Below, one piece after another: positions 24,499 through 35,700 of a stretch of DNA of 64,000 nucleotides. Source of the stretch: Rallus limicola (Eukaryota; Chordata; Aves; Gruiformes; Rallidae). Both the position numbers and the translations under genes were made by a program. The first letter of the stretch is position 1; the number at the start of each line of letters is the position of its first letter. The stretch covers positions 35,945-99,944 of the forward strand of contig JAKCOZ010000655.1 of the NCBI GenBank assembly GCA_022605955.1, written 5' to 3'. The notes beneath the pieces are model-generated. The model had not been told where the DNA came from. It made no database searches and saw nothing but the letters and a program-made list of their open reading frames with translations.

Positions 24499-27033
24499 GT
24501 CTGAAACCTCCTAACAGGACACACGAGCAGACCCTGTCACTTTGGCTCTCAGCCTTTTCCTTTGCCTGGAAAGAGGGAACATGCCTGGAACCTCCTACGG
24601 TGCTTTTCTCGGCCCTAGCAGACTGCAGTTCAAAACATGCTAAACGTCCAGCAATAACTCCCAAAGTAAAGAAGCTAGGCCTGAAAGGCATAGCTTGTCT
24701 GAAACCTCCTAACATGACACACGAGCAGCCCCTGTCACTTTGGCTCTCAGCCTTTTCCTTTGCCTGGAAAGAGGGAACATGCCTGGAACCTCCTATGGTG
24801 CTTTTCTCGGCCCTAGCAGACTGCAGTTCAAAACATGCTAAACGTCCAGCAATAACTCCCAAAGTAAAGAAGCTAGGCCTGAAAGGCATAGCTTGTCTGA
24901 AACCTCCTAACAGGACACACGAGCAGCCCCTGTCACTTTGGCTCTCAGCCTTTTCCTTTGCCTGGAAAGAGGGAACATGCCTGGAACCTCCTACGGTGCT
25001 TTTCTCGGCCCTAGCAGACTGCAGTTCAAAACATGCTAAACGTCCAGCAATAACTCCCAAAGTAAAGAAGCTAGGCCTGAAAGGCATAGCTTGTCTGAAA
25101 CCTCCTAACAGGACATACAAGCAGACCCTGTCACTTTGGCTCTCAGCCTTTTCCTTTGCCTGGAAAGAGGGAACATGCCTGGAACCTCCTACGGTGCTTT
25201 TCTCGGCCCTAGCAGACTGCAGCTCAAAACATGCTAAACGTCCAGCAATAACTCCCAAAGTAAAGAAGCTAGGCCTGAAAGGCATAGCTTGTCTGAAACC
25301 TCCTAACAGGACACCCGAGCAGACCCTGTCACTTTGGCTCTCAGCCTTTTCCTTTGCCTGGAAAGAGGGAACATGCCTGGAACCTCCTACGGTGCTTTTC
25401 TCGGCCCTAGCAGACTGCAGTTCAAAACATGCTAAACGTCCAGCAATAACTCCCAAAGTAAAGAAGCTAGGCCTGAAAGGCATAGCTTGTCTGAAACCTC
25501 CTAACAGGACACCCGAGCAGACCCTGTCACTTTGGCTCTCAGCCTTTTCCTTTGCCTGGAAAGAGGGAACATGCCTGGAACCTCCTACGGTGCTTTTCTC
25601 GGCCCTAGCAGACTGCAGTTCAAAACATGCTAAACGTCCAGCAATAACTCCCAAAGTAAAGAAGCTAGGCCTGAAAGGCATAGCTTGTCTGAAACCTCCT
25701 AACAGGACACATGAGCAGCACCTGTCACTTTGGCTCTCAGCCTTTTCCTTTGCCTGGAAAGAGGGAACATGCCTGGAACCTCCTACGGTGCTTTTCTCGG
25801 CCCTAGCAGACTGCAGTTCAAAACATGCTAAACGTCCAGTAATAACTCCCAAAGTAAAGAAGCTAGGCCTGAAAGGCATAGCTTGTCTGAAACCTCCTAA
25901 CAGGACACACGAGCAGACCCTGTCACTTTGGCTCTCAGCCTTTTCCTTTGCCTGGAAAGAGGGAACATGCCTGGAACCTCCTACGGTGCTTTTCTCGGCC
26001 CTAGCAGACTGCAATTCAAAACATGCTAAACGTCCAGCAATAACTCCCAAAGTAAAGAAGCGAGGCCTGAAAGGCATAGCTTGTCTGAAACCTCCTAACA
26101 GGACACACGAGCAGCCCCTGTCACTTTGGCTCTCAGCTTTTTCCTTTGCTTGGAAAGAGGGAACATGCCTGGAACCTCCTACGGTGCTTTTCTCGGCCCT
26201 AGCAGACTGCAGTTCAAAACATGCTAAACGTCCAGCAATAACTCCCAAAGTAAAGAAGCTAGGCCTGAAAGGCATAGCTTGTCTGGAACCTCCTAACAGG
26301 ACACACGAGCAGACCCTGTCACTTTGGCTCTCAGCCTTTTCCTTTGCCTGGAAAGAGGGAACATGCCTGGAACCTCCTACGGTGCTTTTCTCGGCCCTAG
26401 CAGACTGCAGTTCAAAACATGCTAAACGTCCAGCAATAACTCCCAAAGTAAAGAAGCTAGGCCTGAAAGGCATAGCTTGTCTGAAACCTCCTAACAGGAC
26501 ACACGAGCAGCCCCTGTCACTTTGGCTCTCAGCCTTTTCCTTTGCCTGGAAAGAGGGAACATGCCTGGAACCTCCTACGGTGCTTTTCTCGGCCCTAGCA
26601 GACTGCAGTTCAAAACATGCTAAACGTCCAGCAATAACTCTCAAAGTATAGAAGCTAGGCCTGAAAGGCATAGCTTGTCTGAAACCTCCTAACAGGACAC
26701 ACGAGCAGACCCTGTCACTTTGGCTCTCAGCCTTTTCCTTTGCCTGGAAAGAGGGAACATGCCTGGAACCTCCTACGGTGCTTTTCTCGGCCCTAGCAGA
26801 CTGCAGTTCAAAACATGCTAAATGTCCAGCAATAACTCCCAAAGTAAAGAAGCTAGGCCTGAAAGGCATAGCTTGTCTGAAACCTCCTAACAGGACACAC
26901 GAGCAGACCCTGTCACTTTGGCTCTCAGCCTTTTCCTTTGCCTGGAAAGAGGGAACATGCCTGGAACCTCCTACGGTGCTTTTCTCGGCCCTAGCAGACT
27001 GCAGTTCAAAACATGCTAAACGTCCAGCAATAA

Positions 27034-27038
27034 CTCCC
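27034..27038. repeat. Target-site duplication, left copy (CTCCC)
   Basis: CTCCC lies directly before the LTR start and again directly after its end. In normal units this 5-mer occurs once in AATAACTCCCAAAGT, so it was duplicated on insertion. Confidence 0.95.
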
Positions 27039-27212
27039 TGTCGTGGTTTCACCCCGGCTTGGGCCGAGATCCACGCAGCTGCCTGCTCCTTAAAGTAAAA
27101 GAGCAAGAGAAAAGGGAAAAAGGGGAGGGGGGAAACAAGGGAAGGGAAAAGGAAGGGGCAAATAACTCCAAAACCAAGAAACTAAGAGGCCCGTGGGTTG
27201 GGATAAGGATAG

Positions 27213-27218
27213 TTTACT
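27213..27218 (-). promoter_or_regulatory. Possible LTR polyadenylation signal (AGTAAA)
   Basis: The minus strand reads CTTAGTAAACTATCC here, downstream in sense of the TATA-like box. AGTAAA differs by one base from AATAAA, so it is a weak or decayed signal. Confidence 0.35.
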
Positions 27219-27432
27219 AAGATAACAGAAAAATAAAATATATACAATGCTAACAAGACTATAGAGCAAAAGAATATGAAAATATTGATACACAATGCAG
27301 TTTCTCACCGAACCACACAACTCAGGCCGTACCACCCAGAGCCGTCCCGGAACCCGACCGTCCCCCAAGACCCTCGCGTCCCGGCCGCTCGCGTCCCGGA
27401 ACCGCCGCCCCTTCTTCCTCCCATCAGCCCCC

Positions 27433-27439
27433 CTTTATC
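27433..27439 (-). promoter_or_regulatory. Possible LTR TATA-like box (GATAAAG)
   Basis: The minus strand reads CCAGGATAAAGGGG, about 190 bases from the inferred sense start of the LTR, a normal place for an LTR promoter at the end of U3. It is one base from TATAAAG. Position and likeness only. Confidence 0.35.
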
Positions 27440-27629
27440 CTGGGCAGGACGTAATTGGCATGGAATACTCTCTTTGGCCCATCTGGGTCACCTGTCCTGG
27501 CATTGACTGTCTGACTGCAACTAAAAACATCAGGGTGTTATCAGCACTGTTTTCATTTTAACTCCCAAACACAGCATTCCATCCGCTGCTACAAATGAAA
27601 TTAACTCTATCCTGACTGAAACCAGGACA

Positions 27630-27634
27630 CTCCC
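27630..27634. repeat. Target-site duplication, right copy (CTCCC)
   Basis: It is identical to 27034-27038. The satellite unit resumes in phase after it (CTCCCAAAGTAAAG), so the insertion caused no other loss or gain. Confidence 0.95.
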
Positions 27635-27865
27635 AAAGTAAAGAAGCTAGGCCTGAAAGGCATTGCTTGTCTGAAACCTCCTAACAGGACACACGAGCAG
27701 CCCCTGTCACTTTGGCTCTCAGCCTTTTCCTTTGCCTGGAAAGAGGGAACATGCCTGGAACCTCCTACGGTGCTTTTCTCGGCCCTAGCAGACTGCAGTT
27801 CAAAACATGCTAAACGTCCAGCAATAACTCCCAAAGTAAAGAAGCTAGGCATGAAAGGCATAACT

Positions 27866-27936
27866 TGTCCTGTTAGGAGGTTTCAGACAAGCTAGGCCTG
27901 AAAGGCATAGCTTGTCTGAAACCTCCTAACAGGACA
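27866..27936. repeat. Fold-back palindrome 6
   Basis: 34-bp arms with one mismatch and a GAA loop. The upstream GGCATAACTTG matches palindromes 4 and 7. It is the first palindrome right of the LTR. Confidence 0.94.
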
Positions 27937-29459
27937 CACGAGCAGCCCCTGTCACTTTGGTTCTCAGCCTTTTCCTTTGCCTGGAAAGAGGGAACATGCC
28001 TGGAACCTCCTACGGTGCTTTTCTCGGCCCTAGCAGACTGCAGTTCAAAACATGCTAAACGTCCAGCAATAACTCCCAAAGTAAAGAAGCTAGGCCTGAA
28101 AGGCATAGCTTGTCTGAAACCTCCTAACAGGACACACGAGCAGACCCTGTCACTTTGGCTCTCAGCCTTTTCCTTTGCCTGGAAAGAGGGAACATGCCTG
28201 GAACCTCCTACGGTGCTTTTCTCGGCCCTAGCAGACTGCAGTTCAAAACATGCTAAACGTCCAGCAATAACTCCCAAAGTAAAGAAGCTAGGCCTGAAAG
28301 GCATAGCTTGTCTGAAACCTCCTAACAGGACACACGAGCAGACCCTGTCACTTTGGCTCTCAGCCTTTTCCTTTGCCTGGAAAGAGGGAACATGCCTGGA
28401 ACCTCCTACGGTGCTTTTCTCGGCCCTAGCAGACTGCAGTTCAAAACATGCTAAATGTCCAGCAATAACTCCCAAAGTAAAGAAGCTAGGCCTGAAAGGC
28501 ATAGCTTGTCTGAAACCTCCTAACAGGACACACGAGCAGACCCTGTCACTTTGGCTCTCAGCCTTTTCCTTTGCCTGGAAAGAGGGAACATGCCTGGAAC
28601 CTCCTACGGTGCTTTTCTCGGCCCTAGCAGACTGCAGTTCAAAACATGCTAAACGTCCAGCAATAACTCCCAAAGTAAAGAAGCTAGGCCTGAAAGGCAT
28701 AGCTTGTCTGAAACCTCCTAACAGGACACCCGAGCAGACCCTGTCACTTTGGCTCTCAGCCTTTTCCTTTGCCTGGAAAGAGGGAACATGCCTGGAACCT
28801 CCTACGGTGCTTTTCTCGGCCCTAGCAGACTGCAGTTCAAAACATGCTAAACGTCCAGCAATAACTCCCAAAGTAAAGAAGCTAGGCCTGAAAGGCATAG
28901 CTTGTCTGAAACCTCCTAACAGGACACATGAGCAGCACCTGTCACTTTGGCTCTCAGCCTTTTCCTTTGCCTGGAAAGAGGGAACATGCCTGGAACCTCC
29001 TACGGTGCTTTTCTCGGCCCTAGCAGACTGCAGTTCAAAACATGCTAAACGTCCAGTAATAACTCCCAAAGTAAAGAAGCTAGGCCTGAAAGGCATAGCT
29101 TGTCTGAAACCTCCTAACAGGACACACGAGCAGACCCTGTCACTTTGGCTCTCAGCCTTTTCCTTTGCCTGGAAAGAGGGAACATGCCTGGAACCTCCTA
29201 CGGTGCTTTTCTCGGCCCTAGCAGACTGCAGTTCAAAACATGCTAAACGTCCAGCAATAACTCCCAAAGTAAAGAAGCTAGGCCTGAAAGGCATAGCTTG
29301 TCTGAAACCTCCTAACAGGACACACGAGCAGACCCTGTCACTTTGGCTCTCAGCCTTTTCCTTTGCCTGGAAAGAGGGAACATGCCTGGAACCTCCTACG
29401 GTGCTTTTCTCGGCCCTAGCAGACTGCAGTTCAAAACATGCTAAACGTCCAGCAATAAC

Positions 29460-30160
29460 TCTCAAAGTATAGAAGCTAGGCCTGAAAGGCATAGCTTGTC
29501 TGAAACCTCCTAACAGGACACACGAGCAGACCCTGTCACTTTGGCTCTCAGCCTTTTCCTTTGCCTGGAAAGAGGGAACATGCCTGGAACCTCCTACGGT
29601 GCTTTTCTCGGCCCTAGCAGACTGCAGTTCAAAACATGCTAAACGTCCAGCAATAACTCCCAAAGTAAAGAAGCTAGGCCTGAAAGGCATAGCTTGTCTG
29701 AAACCTCCTAACAGGACACACGAGCAGACCCTGTCACTTTGGCTCTCAGCCTTTTCCTTTGCCTGGAAAGAGGGAACATGCCTGGAACCTCCTACGGTGC
29801 TTTTCTCGGCCCTAGCAGACTGCAGTTCAAAACATGCTAAACTCCAGCAATAACTCCCAAAGTAAAGAAGCTAGGCCTGAAAGGCATAGCTTGTCTGAAA
29901 CCTCCTAACAGGACACACGAGCAGCCCCTGTCACTTTGGCTCTCAGCCTTTTCCTTTGCCTGGAAAGAGGGAACATGCCTGGAACCTCCTACGGTGCTTT
30001 TCTCGGCCCTAGCAGACTGCAGTTCAAAACATGCTAAACGTCCAGCAATAACTCCCAAAGTAAAGAAGCTAGGCATGAAAGGCATAACTTGTCCTGTTAG
30101 GAGGTTTCAGACAAGCTAGGCCTGAAAGGCATAGCTTGTCTGAAACCTCCTAACAGGACA
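29460..30160. repeat. Block with TCTCAAAGTATAG marker, copy 3 (empty LTR site)
   Basis: It runs from TCTCAAAGTATAG at 29460 to the palindrome at 30090, 630 bp because of a private one-base deletion near 29842. The site matching the LTR insertion is CTCCC at 29854-29858, intact. Confidence 0.82.
30090..30160. repeat. Fold-back palindrome 7
   Basis: 34-bp arms with one mismatch. It has the same GGCATAACTTG lead-in as palindromes 4 and 6 and lies 11 units after palindrome 6. Confidence 0.94.
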
Positions 30161-31324
30161 CACGAGCAGCCCCTGTCACTTTGGTTCTCAGCCTTTTCCT
30201 TTGCCTGGAAAGAGGGAACATGCCTGGAACCTCCTACGGTGCTTTTCTCGGCCCTAGCAGACTGCAGTTCAAAACATGCTAAACGTCCAGCAATAACTCC
30301 CAAAGTAAAGAAGCTAGGCCTGAAAGGCATAGCTTGTCTGAAACCTCCTAACAGGACACACGAGCAGACCCTGTCACTTTGGCTCTCAGCCTTTTCCTTT
30401 GCCTGGAAAGAGGGAACATGCCTGGAACCTCCTACGGTGCTTTTCTCGGCCCTAGCAGACTGCAGTTCAAAACATGCTAAACGTCCAGCAATAACTCCCA
30501 AAGTAAAGAAGCTAGGCCTGAAAGGCATAGCTTGTCTGAAACCTCCTAACAGGACACACGAGCAGACCCTGTCACTTTGGCTCTCAGCCTTTTCCTTTGC
30601 CTGGAAAGAGGGAACATGCCTGGAACCTCCTACGGTGCTTTTCTCGGCCCTAGCAGACTGCAGTTCAAAACATGCTAAATGTCCAGCAATAACTACCAAA
30701 GTAAAGAAGCTAGGCCTGAAAGGCATAGCTTGTCTGAAACCTCCTAACAGGACACACGAGCAGCCCCTGTCACTTTGGTTCTCAGCCTTTTCCTTTGCCT
30801 GGAAAGAGGGAACATGCCTGGAACCTCCTACGGTGCTTTTCTCGGCCCTAGCAGACTGCAGTTCAAAACATGCTAAACGTCCAGCAATAACTCCCAAAGT
30901 AAAGAAGCTAGGCCTGAAAGGCATAGCTTGTCTGAAACCTCCTAACAGGACACACGAGCAGACCCTGTCACTTTGGCTCTCAGCCTTTTCCTTTGCCTGA
31001 CAAGAGGGAACATGCCTGGAACCTCCTACGGTGCTTTTCTCGGCCCTAGCAGACTGCAGTTCAAAACATGCTAAATGTCCAGCAATAACTCCCAAAGTAA
31101 AGAAGCTAGGCCTGAAAGGCATAGCTTGTCTGAAACCTCCTAACAGGACACACAAGCAGACCCTGTCACTTTGGCTCTCAGCCTTTTCCTTTGCCTGGAA
31201 AGAGGGAACATGCCTGGAACCTCCTACGGTGCTTTTCTCGGCCCTAGCAGACTGCAGTTCAAAACATGCTAAACGTCCAGCAATAACTCCCAAAGTAAAG
31301 AAGCTAGGCATGAAAGGCATAGCT

Positions 31325-31395
31325 TGTCCTGTTAGGAGGTTTCAGACAAGCTAGGCCTGAAAGGCATAGCTTGTCTGAAACCTCCTAACAGGACA
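31325..31395. repeat. Fold-back palindrome 8
   Basis: 34-bp arms with one mismatch. The lead-in is GGCATGAAAGGCATAGC, as at palindromes 1 and 2, but it is followed by CAGCCCCTGTCACTTTGGTT as at 4, 6 and 7. Confidence 0.94.
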
Positions 31396-34341
31396 CACGA
31401 GCAGCCCCTGTCACTTTGGTTCTCAGCCTTTTCCTTTGCCTGGAAAGAGGGAACATGCCTGGATCCTCCTACGGTGCTTTTCTCGGCCCTAGCAGACTGC
31501 AGTTCAAAACATGCTAAACGTCCAGCAATAACTCCCAAAGTAAAGAAGCTAGGCCTGAAAGGCATAGCTTGTCTGAAACCTCCTAACAGGACACACGAGC
31601 AGACCCTGTCACTTTGGCTCTCAGCCTTTTCCTTTGCCTGGAAAGAGGGAACATGCCTGGAACCTCCTACGGTGCTTTTCTCGGCCCTAGCAGACTGCAG
31701 TTCAAAACATGCTAAACGTCCAGCAATAACTCCCAAAGTAAAGAAGCTAGGCCTGAAAGGCATAGCTTGTCTGAAACCTCCTAACAGGACACACGAGCAA
31801 ACCCTGTCACTTTGTCTCTCAGCCTTTTCCTTTGCCTGGAAAGAGGGAACATGCCTGGAACCTCCTACGGTGCTTTTCTCGGCCCTAGCAGACTGCAGTT
31901 CAAAACATGCTAAACGTCCAGCAATAACTCCCAAAGTAAAGAAGCTAGGCCTGAAAGGCATAGCTTGTCTGAAACCTCCTAACAGGACACACGAGCAGAC
32001 CCTGTCACTTTGGCTCTCAGCCTTTTCCTTTGCCTGGAAAGAGGGAACATGCCTGGAACCTCCTACGGTGCTTTTCTCGGCCCTAGCAGACTGCAGTTCA
32101 AAACATGCTAAACGTCCAGCAATAACTCCCAAAGTAAAGAAGCTAGGCCTGAAAGGCATAGCTTGTCTGAAACCTCCTAACAGGACACACGAGCAGACCC
32201 TGTCACTTTGGCTCTCAGCCTTTTCCTTTGCCTGGAAAGAGGGAACATGCCTGGAACCTCCTACGGTGCTTTTCTCGGCCCTAGCAGACTGCAGTTCAAA
32301 ACATGCTAAACGTCCAGCAATAACTCCCAAAGTAAAGAAGCTAGGCCTGAAAGGCATAGCTTGTCTGAAACCTCCTAACAGGACACACGAGCAGACCCTG
32401 TCACTTTGGCTCTCAGCCTTTTCCTTTGCCTGGAAAGAGGGAACATGCCTGGAACCTCCTACGGTGCTTTTCTCGGCCCTAGCAGACTGCAGTTCAAAAC
32501 ATGCTAAACGTCCAGCAATAACTCCCAAAGTAAAGAAGCTAGGCCTGAAAGGCATAGCTTGTCTGAAACCTCCTAACAGGACACACCAGCAGCCCCTGTC
32601 ACTTTGGCTCTCAGCCTTTTCCTTTGCCTGGAAAGAGGGAACATGCCTGGAACCTCCTACGGTGCTTTTCTCGGCCCTAGCAGACTGCAGTTCAAAACAT
32701 GCTAAACGTCCAGCAATAACTCCCAAAGTAAAGAAGCTAGGCCTGAAAGGCATAGCTTGTCTGAAACCTCCTAACAGGACACACGAGCAGACCCTGTCAC
32801 TTTGGCTCTCAGCCTTTTCCTTTGCCTGGAAAGAGGGAACATGCCTGGAACCTCCTACGGTGCTTTTCTCGGCCCTAGCAGACTGCAGTTCAAAACATGC
32901 TAAACGTCCAGCAATAACTCCCAAAGTAAAGAAGCTAGGCCTGAAAGGCATAGCTTGTCTGAAACCTCCTAACAGGACACACAAGCAGACCCTGTCACTT
33001 TGGCTCTCAGCCTTTTCCTTTGCCTGGAAAGAGGGAACATGCCTGGAACCTCCTACGGTGCTTTTCTCGGCCCTAGCAGACTGCAGTTCAAAACATGCTA
33101 AACGTCCAGCAATAACTCCCAAAGTAAAGAAGCGAGGCCTGAAAGGCATAGCTTGTCTGAAACCTCCTAACAGGACACACGAGCAAACCCTTTCACTTTG
33201 GCTCTCAGCTTTTTCCTTTGCTTGGAAAGAGGGAACATGCCTGGAACCTCCTACGGTGCTTTTCTCGGCCCTAGCAGACTGCAGCTCAAAACATGCTAAA
33301 CGTCCAGCAATAACTCCCAAAGTAAAGAAGCTAGGCCTGAAAGGCATAGCTTGTCTGAAACCTCCTAACAGGACACACGAGCAGACCCTGTCACTTTGGC
33401 TCTCAGCCTTTTCCTTTGCCTGGAAAGAGGGAACATGCCTGGAACCTCCTACGGTGCTTTTCTCGGCCCTAGCAGACTGCAGTTCAAAACATGCTAAACG
33501 TCCAGCAATAACTCCCAAAGTAAAGAAGCTAGGCCTGAAAGGCATAGCTTGTCTGAAACCTCCTAACAGGACACCCGAGCAGACCCTGTCACTTTGGCTC
33601 TCAGCCTTTTCCTTTGCCTGGAAAGAGGGAACATGCCTGGAACCTCCTACGGTGCTTTTCTCGGCCCTAGCAGACTGCAGTTCAAAACATGCTAAACGTC
33701 CAGCAATAACTCCCAAAGTAAAGAAGCTAGGCCTGAAAGGCATAGCTTGTCTGAAACCTCCTAACAGGACACATGAGCAGCACCTGTCACTTTGGCTCTC
33801 AGCCTTTTCCTTTGCCTGGAAAGAGGGAACATGCCTGGAACCTCCTACGGTGCTTTTCTCGGCCCTAGCAGACTGCAGTTCAAAACATGCTAAACGTCCA
33901 GCAATAACTCCCAAAGTAAAGAAGCTAGGCCTGAAAGGCATAGCTTGTCTGAAACCTCCTAACAGGACACACGAGCAGACCCTGTCACTTTGGCTCTCAG
34001 CCTTTTCCTTTGCCTGGAAAGAGGGAACATGCCTGAAACCTCCTACGGTGCTTTTCTCGGCCCTAGCAGACTGCAGTTCAAAACATGCTAAACGTCCAGC
34101 AATAACTCCCAAAGTAAAGAAGCTAGGCCTGAAAGGCATAGCTCGTCAGAAACCTCCTAAAAGGACACACGAGCAGACCCTGTCACTTTGGCTCTCAGCC
34201 TTTTCCTTTGCCTGGAAAGAGGGAACATGCCTGGAACCTCCTACGGTGCTTTTCTCGGCCCTATCAGACTGCAGTTCAAAACATGCTAAACGTCCAGCAA
34301 TAACTCCCAAAGTAAAGAAGCTAGGCATGAAAGGCATAGCT

Positions 34342-34412
34342 TGTCCTGTTAGGAGGTTTCAGACAAGCTAGGCCTGAAAGGCATAGCTTGTCTGAAACCT
34401 CCTAACATGACA
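34342..34412. repeat. Fold-back palindrome 9
   Basis: Same structure with two mismatches: GGCATAG as usual, and CTAACATGACA in place of CTAACAGGACA at the outer end of the right arm. The CATGACA variant is also found in ordinary units (for example near 17887), so the right arm follows local unit variation. Confidence 0.93.
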
Positions 34413-34799
34413 CACGAGCAGCCCCTGTCACTTTGGCTCTCAGCCTTTTCCTTTGCCTGGAAAGAGGGAACATGCCTGGAACCTCCTACGGTGCTTTTCT
34501 CGGCCCTAGCAGACTGCAGTTAAAAACATGCTAAACGTCCAGCAATAACTCCCAAAGTAAAGAAGCTAGGCCTGAAAGGCATAGCTTGTCTGAAACCTCC
34601 TAACAGGACACACGAGCAGACCCTGTCACTTTGGCTCTCAGCCTTTTCCTTTGCCTGGAAAGAGGGAACATGCCTGGAACCTCCTACGGTGCTTTTCTCG
34701 GCCCTAGCAGACTGCAGTTCAAAACATGCTAAACGTCCAGCAATAACTCCCAAAGTAAAGAAGCTAGGCCTGAAAGGCATAGCTTGTCTGAAACCTCCT

Positions 34800-35300
34800 A
34801 ACATGACACACGAGCAGCCCCTGTCACTTTAGTTCTCAGCCTTTTCCTTTGCCTGGAAAGAGGGAACATGCCTGGAACCTCCTACGGTGTTTTCTTGGCC
34901 CTAGCAGACTGCAGTTCAAAACATGCTAAACGTCCAGCAATAACTCCCAAAGTAAAGAAGCTAGGCCTGAAAGGCATAGCTTGTCTGAAACCTCCTAACA
35001 GGACACACGAGCAGCCCCTGTCACTTTGGCTCTCAGCCTTTTCCTTTGCCTGGAAAGAGGGAACATGCCTGGAACCTCCTACGGTGCTTTTCTCGGCCCT
35101 AGCAGACTGCAGTTCAAAACATGCTAAACGTCCAGCAATAACTCCCAAAGTAAAGAAGCTAGGCCTGAAAGGCATATCTTGTTTAAACCTCCTAACAGGA
35201 CACACAAGCAGACCCTGTCACTTTGGCTCTCAGCCTTTTCCTTTGCCTGGAAAGAGGGAACATGCCTGGAACCTCCTACGGTGCTTTTCTCGGCCCTAGC
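34800..35300. repeat. Block with CTTTAGTTCTC marker, left copy
   Basis: CTTTAGTTCTC (about 34828), GGTGTTTTCTTGG (about 34887, one base deleted) and GCATATCTTG (about 35173) recur in the same order 8,908 bp downstream, 45 units less two one-base deletions. This copy also reads TTGTTTAAACC near 35180, a further one-base deletion that its sister lacks. Confidence 0.78.
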
Positions 35301-35700
35301 AGACTGCAGTTCAAAACATGCTAAACGTCCAGCAATAACTCCCAAAGTAAAGAAGCTAGGCCTGAAAGGCATAGCTTGTCTGAAACCTCCTAACATGACA
35401 CACGAGCAGCCCCTGTCACTTTGGTTCTCAGCCTTTTCCTTTGCCTGGAAAGAGGGAACATGCCTGGAACCTCCTACGGTGCTTTTCTCGGCCCTAGCAG
35501 ACTGCAGTTCAAAACATGCTAAATGTCCAGCAATAACTCCCAAAGTAAAGAAGCTAGGCCTGAAAGGCATAGCTTGTCTGAAACCTCCTAACAGGACACC
35601 CGAGCAGACCCTGTCACTTTGGCTCTCAGCCTTTTCCTTTGCCTGGAAAGAGGGAACATGCCTGGAACCTCCTACGGTGCTTTTCTCGGCCCTAGCAGAC

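Larger units (their letters stand above)
1..27038. repeat. 198-bp satellite array, left of the LTR
   Basis: Head-to-tail copies of a 198-bp unit fill this stretch; a convenient reference unit is 1690-1887, starting GTGCTTTTCTCGGCCCTAGC. Units differ by a few substitutions and share one orientation. Length changes are rare: an 11-bp duplication at 399-420, a one-base deletion near 4998, and a 47-bp insertion at each of five palindrome sites (97, 1541, 17427, 22622, 24253). The intervals between palindromes equal 7, 80, 26 and 8 units once those changes are counted. Unit positions 121-135 (just after the CAGGACA motif) vary most; most of the rest is nearly invariant. No gene, RNA or unrelated sequence is visible. 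I do not recognise the satellite as a named family. The host is inferred to be a bird from the LTR at 27039. Confidence 0.97.
27039..27629 (-). mobile_element. Solo LTR of an endogenous retrovirus (ERV-L-like, probably avian)
   Basis: This 591-bp segment is unrelated to the satellite. It starts TGTCGTGGTTTC and ends GAAACCAGGACA, a 12-bp terminal inverted repeat with one mismatch and the TG...CA ends of retroviral LTRs. A perfect 5-bp duplication (CTCCC) flanks it. There is no internal retroviral sequence, so it is a solo LTR, the usual product of recombination between two LTRs. I infer minus-strand sense because on that strand it begins TGTCCTGGTTTC, then has GATAAAG (27433-27439) as a TATA-like box and AGTAAA (27213-27218) as a weak polyadenylation signal, in promoter-to-polyA order. 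The far end of the sense strand is pyrimidine-rich (plus-strand purine tract about 27100-27160). A 5-bp duplication fits class III (ERV-L-like) elements. The bird assignment is from memory of similar LTR ends and is not a database match. No complete gene lies within; short open frames here are not credible. Confidence 0.88.
26639..27936. repeat. Block with TCTCAAAGTATAG marker, copy 2 (holds the LTR)
   Basis: It runs from the TCTCAAAGTATAG variant at 26639 to the palindrome at 27866. Taking out 596 bp (LTR plus one copy of the 5-bp duplication) leaves the same 631-bp spacing as copy 1. The LTR therefore entered a block that already existed. Confidence 0.82.

Noticed and set aside
27090..27368. 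92-residue minus-strand open frame inside the LTR
   Set aside because: It lies within LTR non-coding sequence, its hydrophobic look comes from pyrimidine-rich DNA, and LTRs of this type do not encode such a protein.
27039..27629. LTR with plus-strand sense
   Set aside because: The plus strand also starts TG and ends CA, but the TATA-like and polyA-like signals are in proper order only on the minus strand. Orientation stays at moderate confidence.
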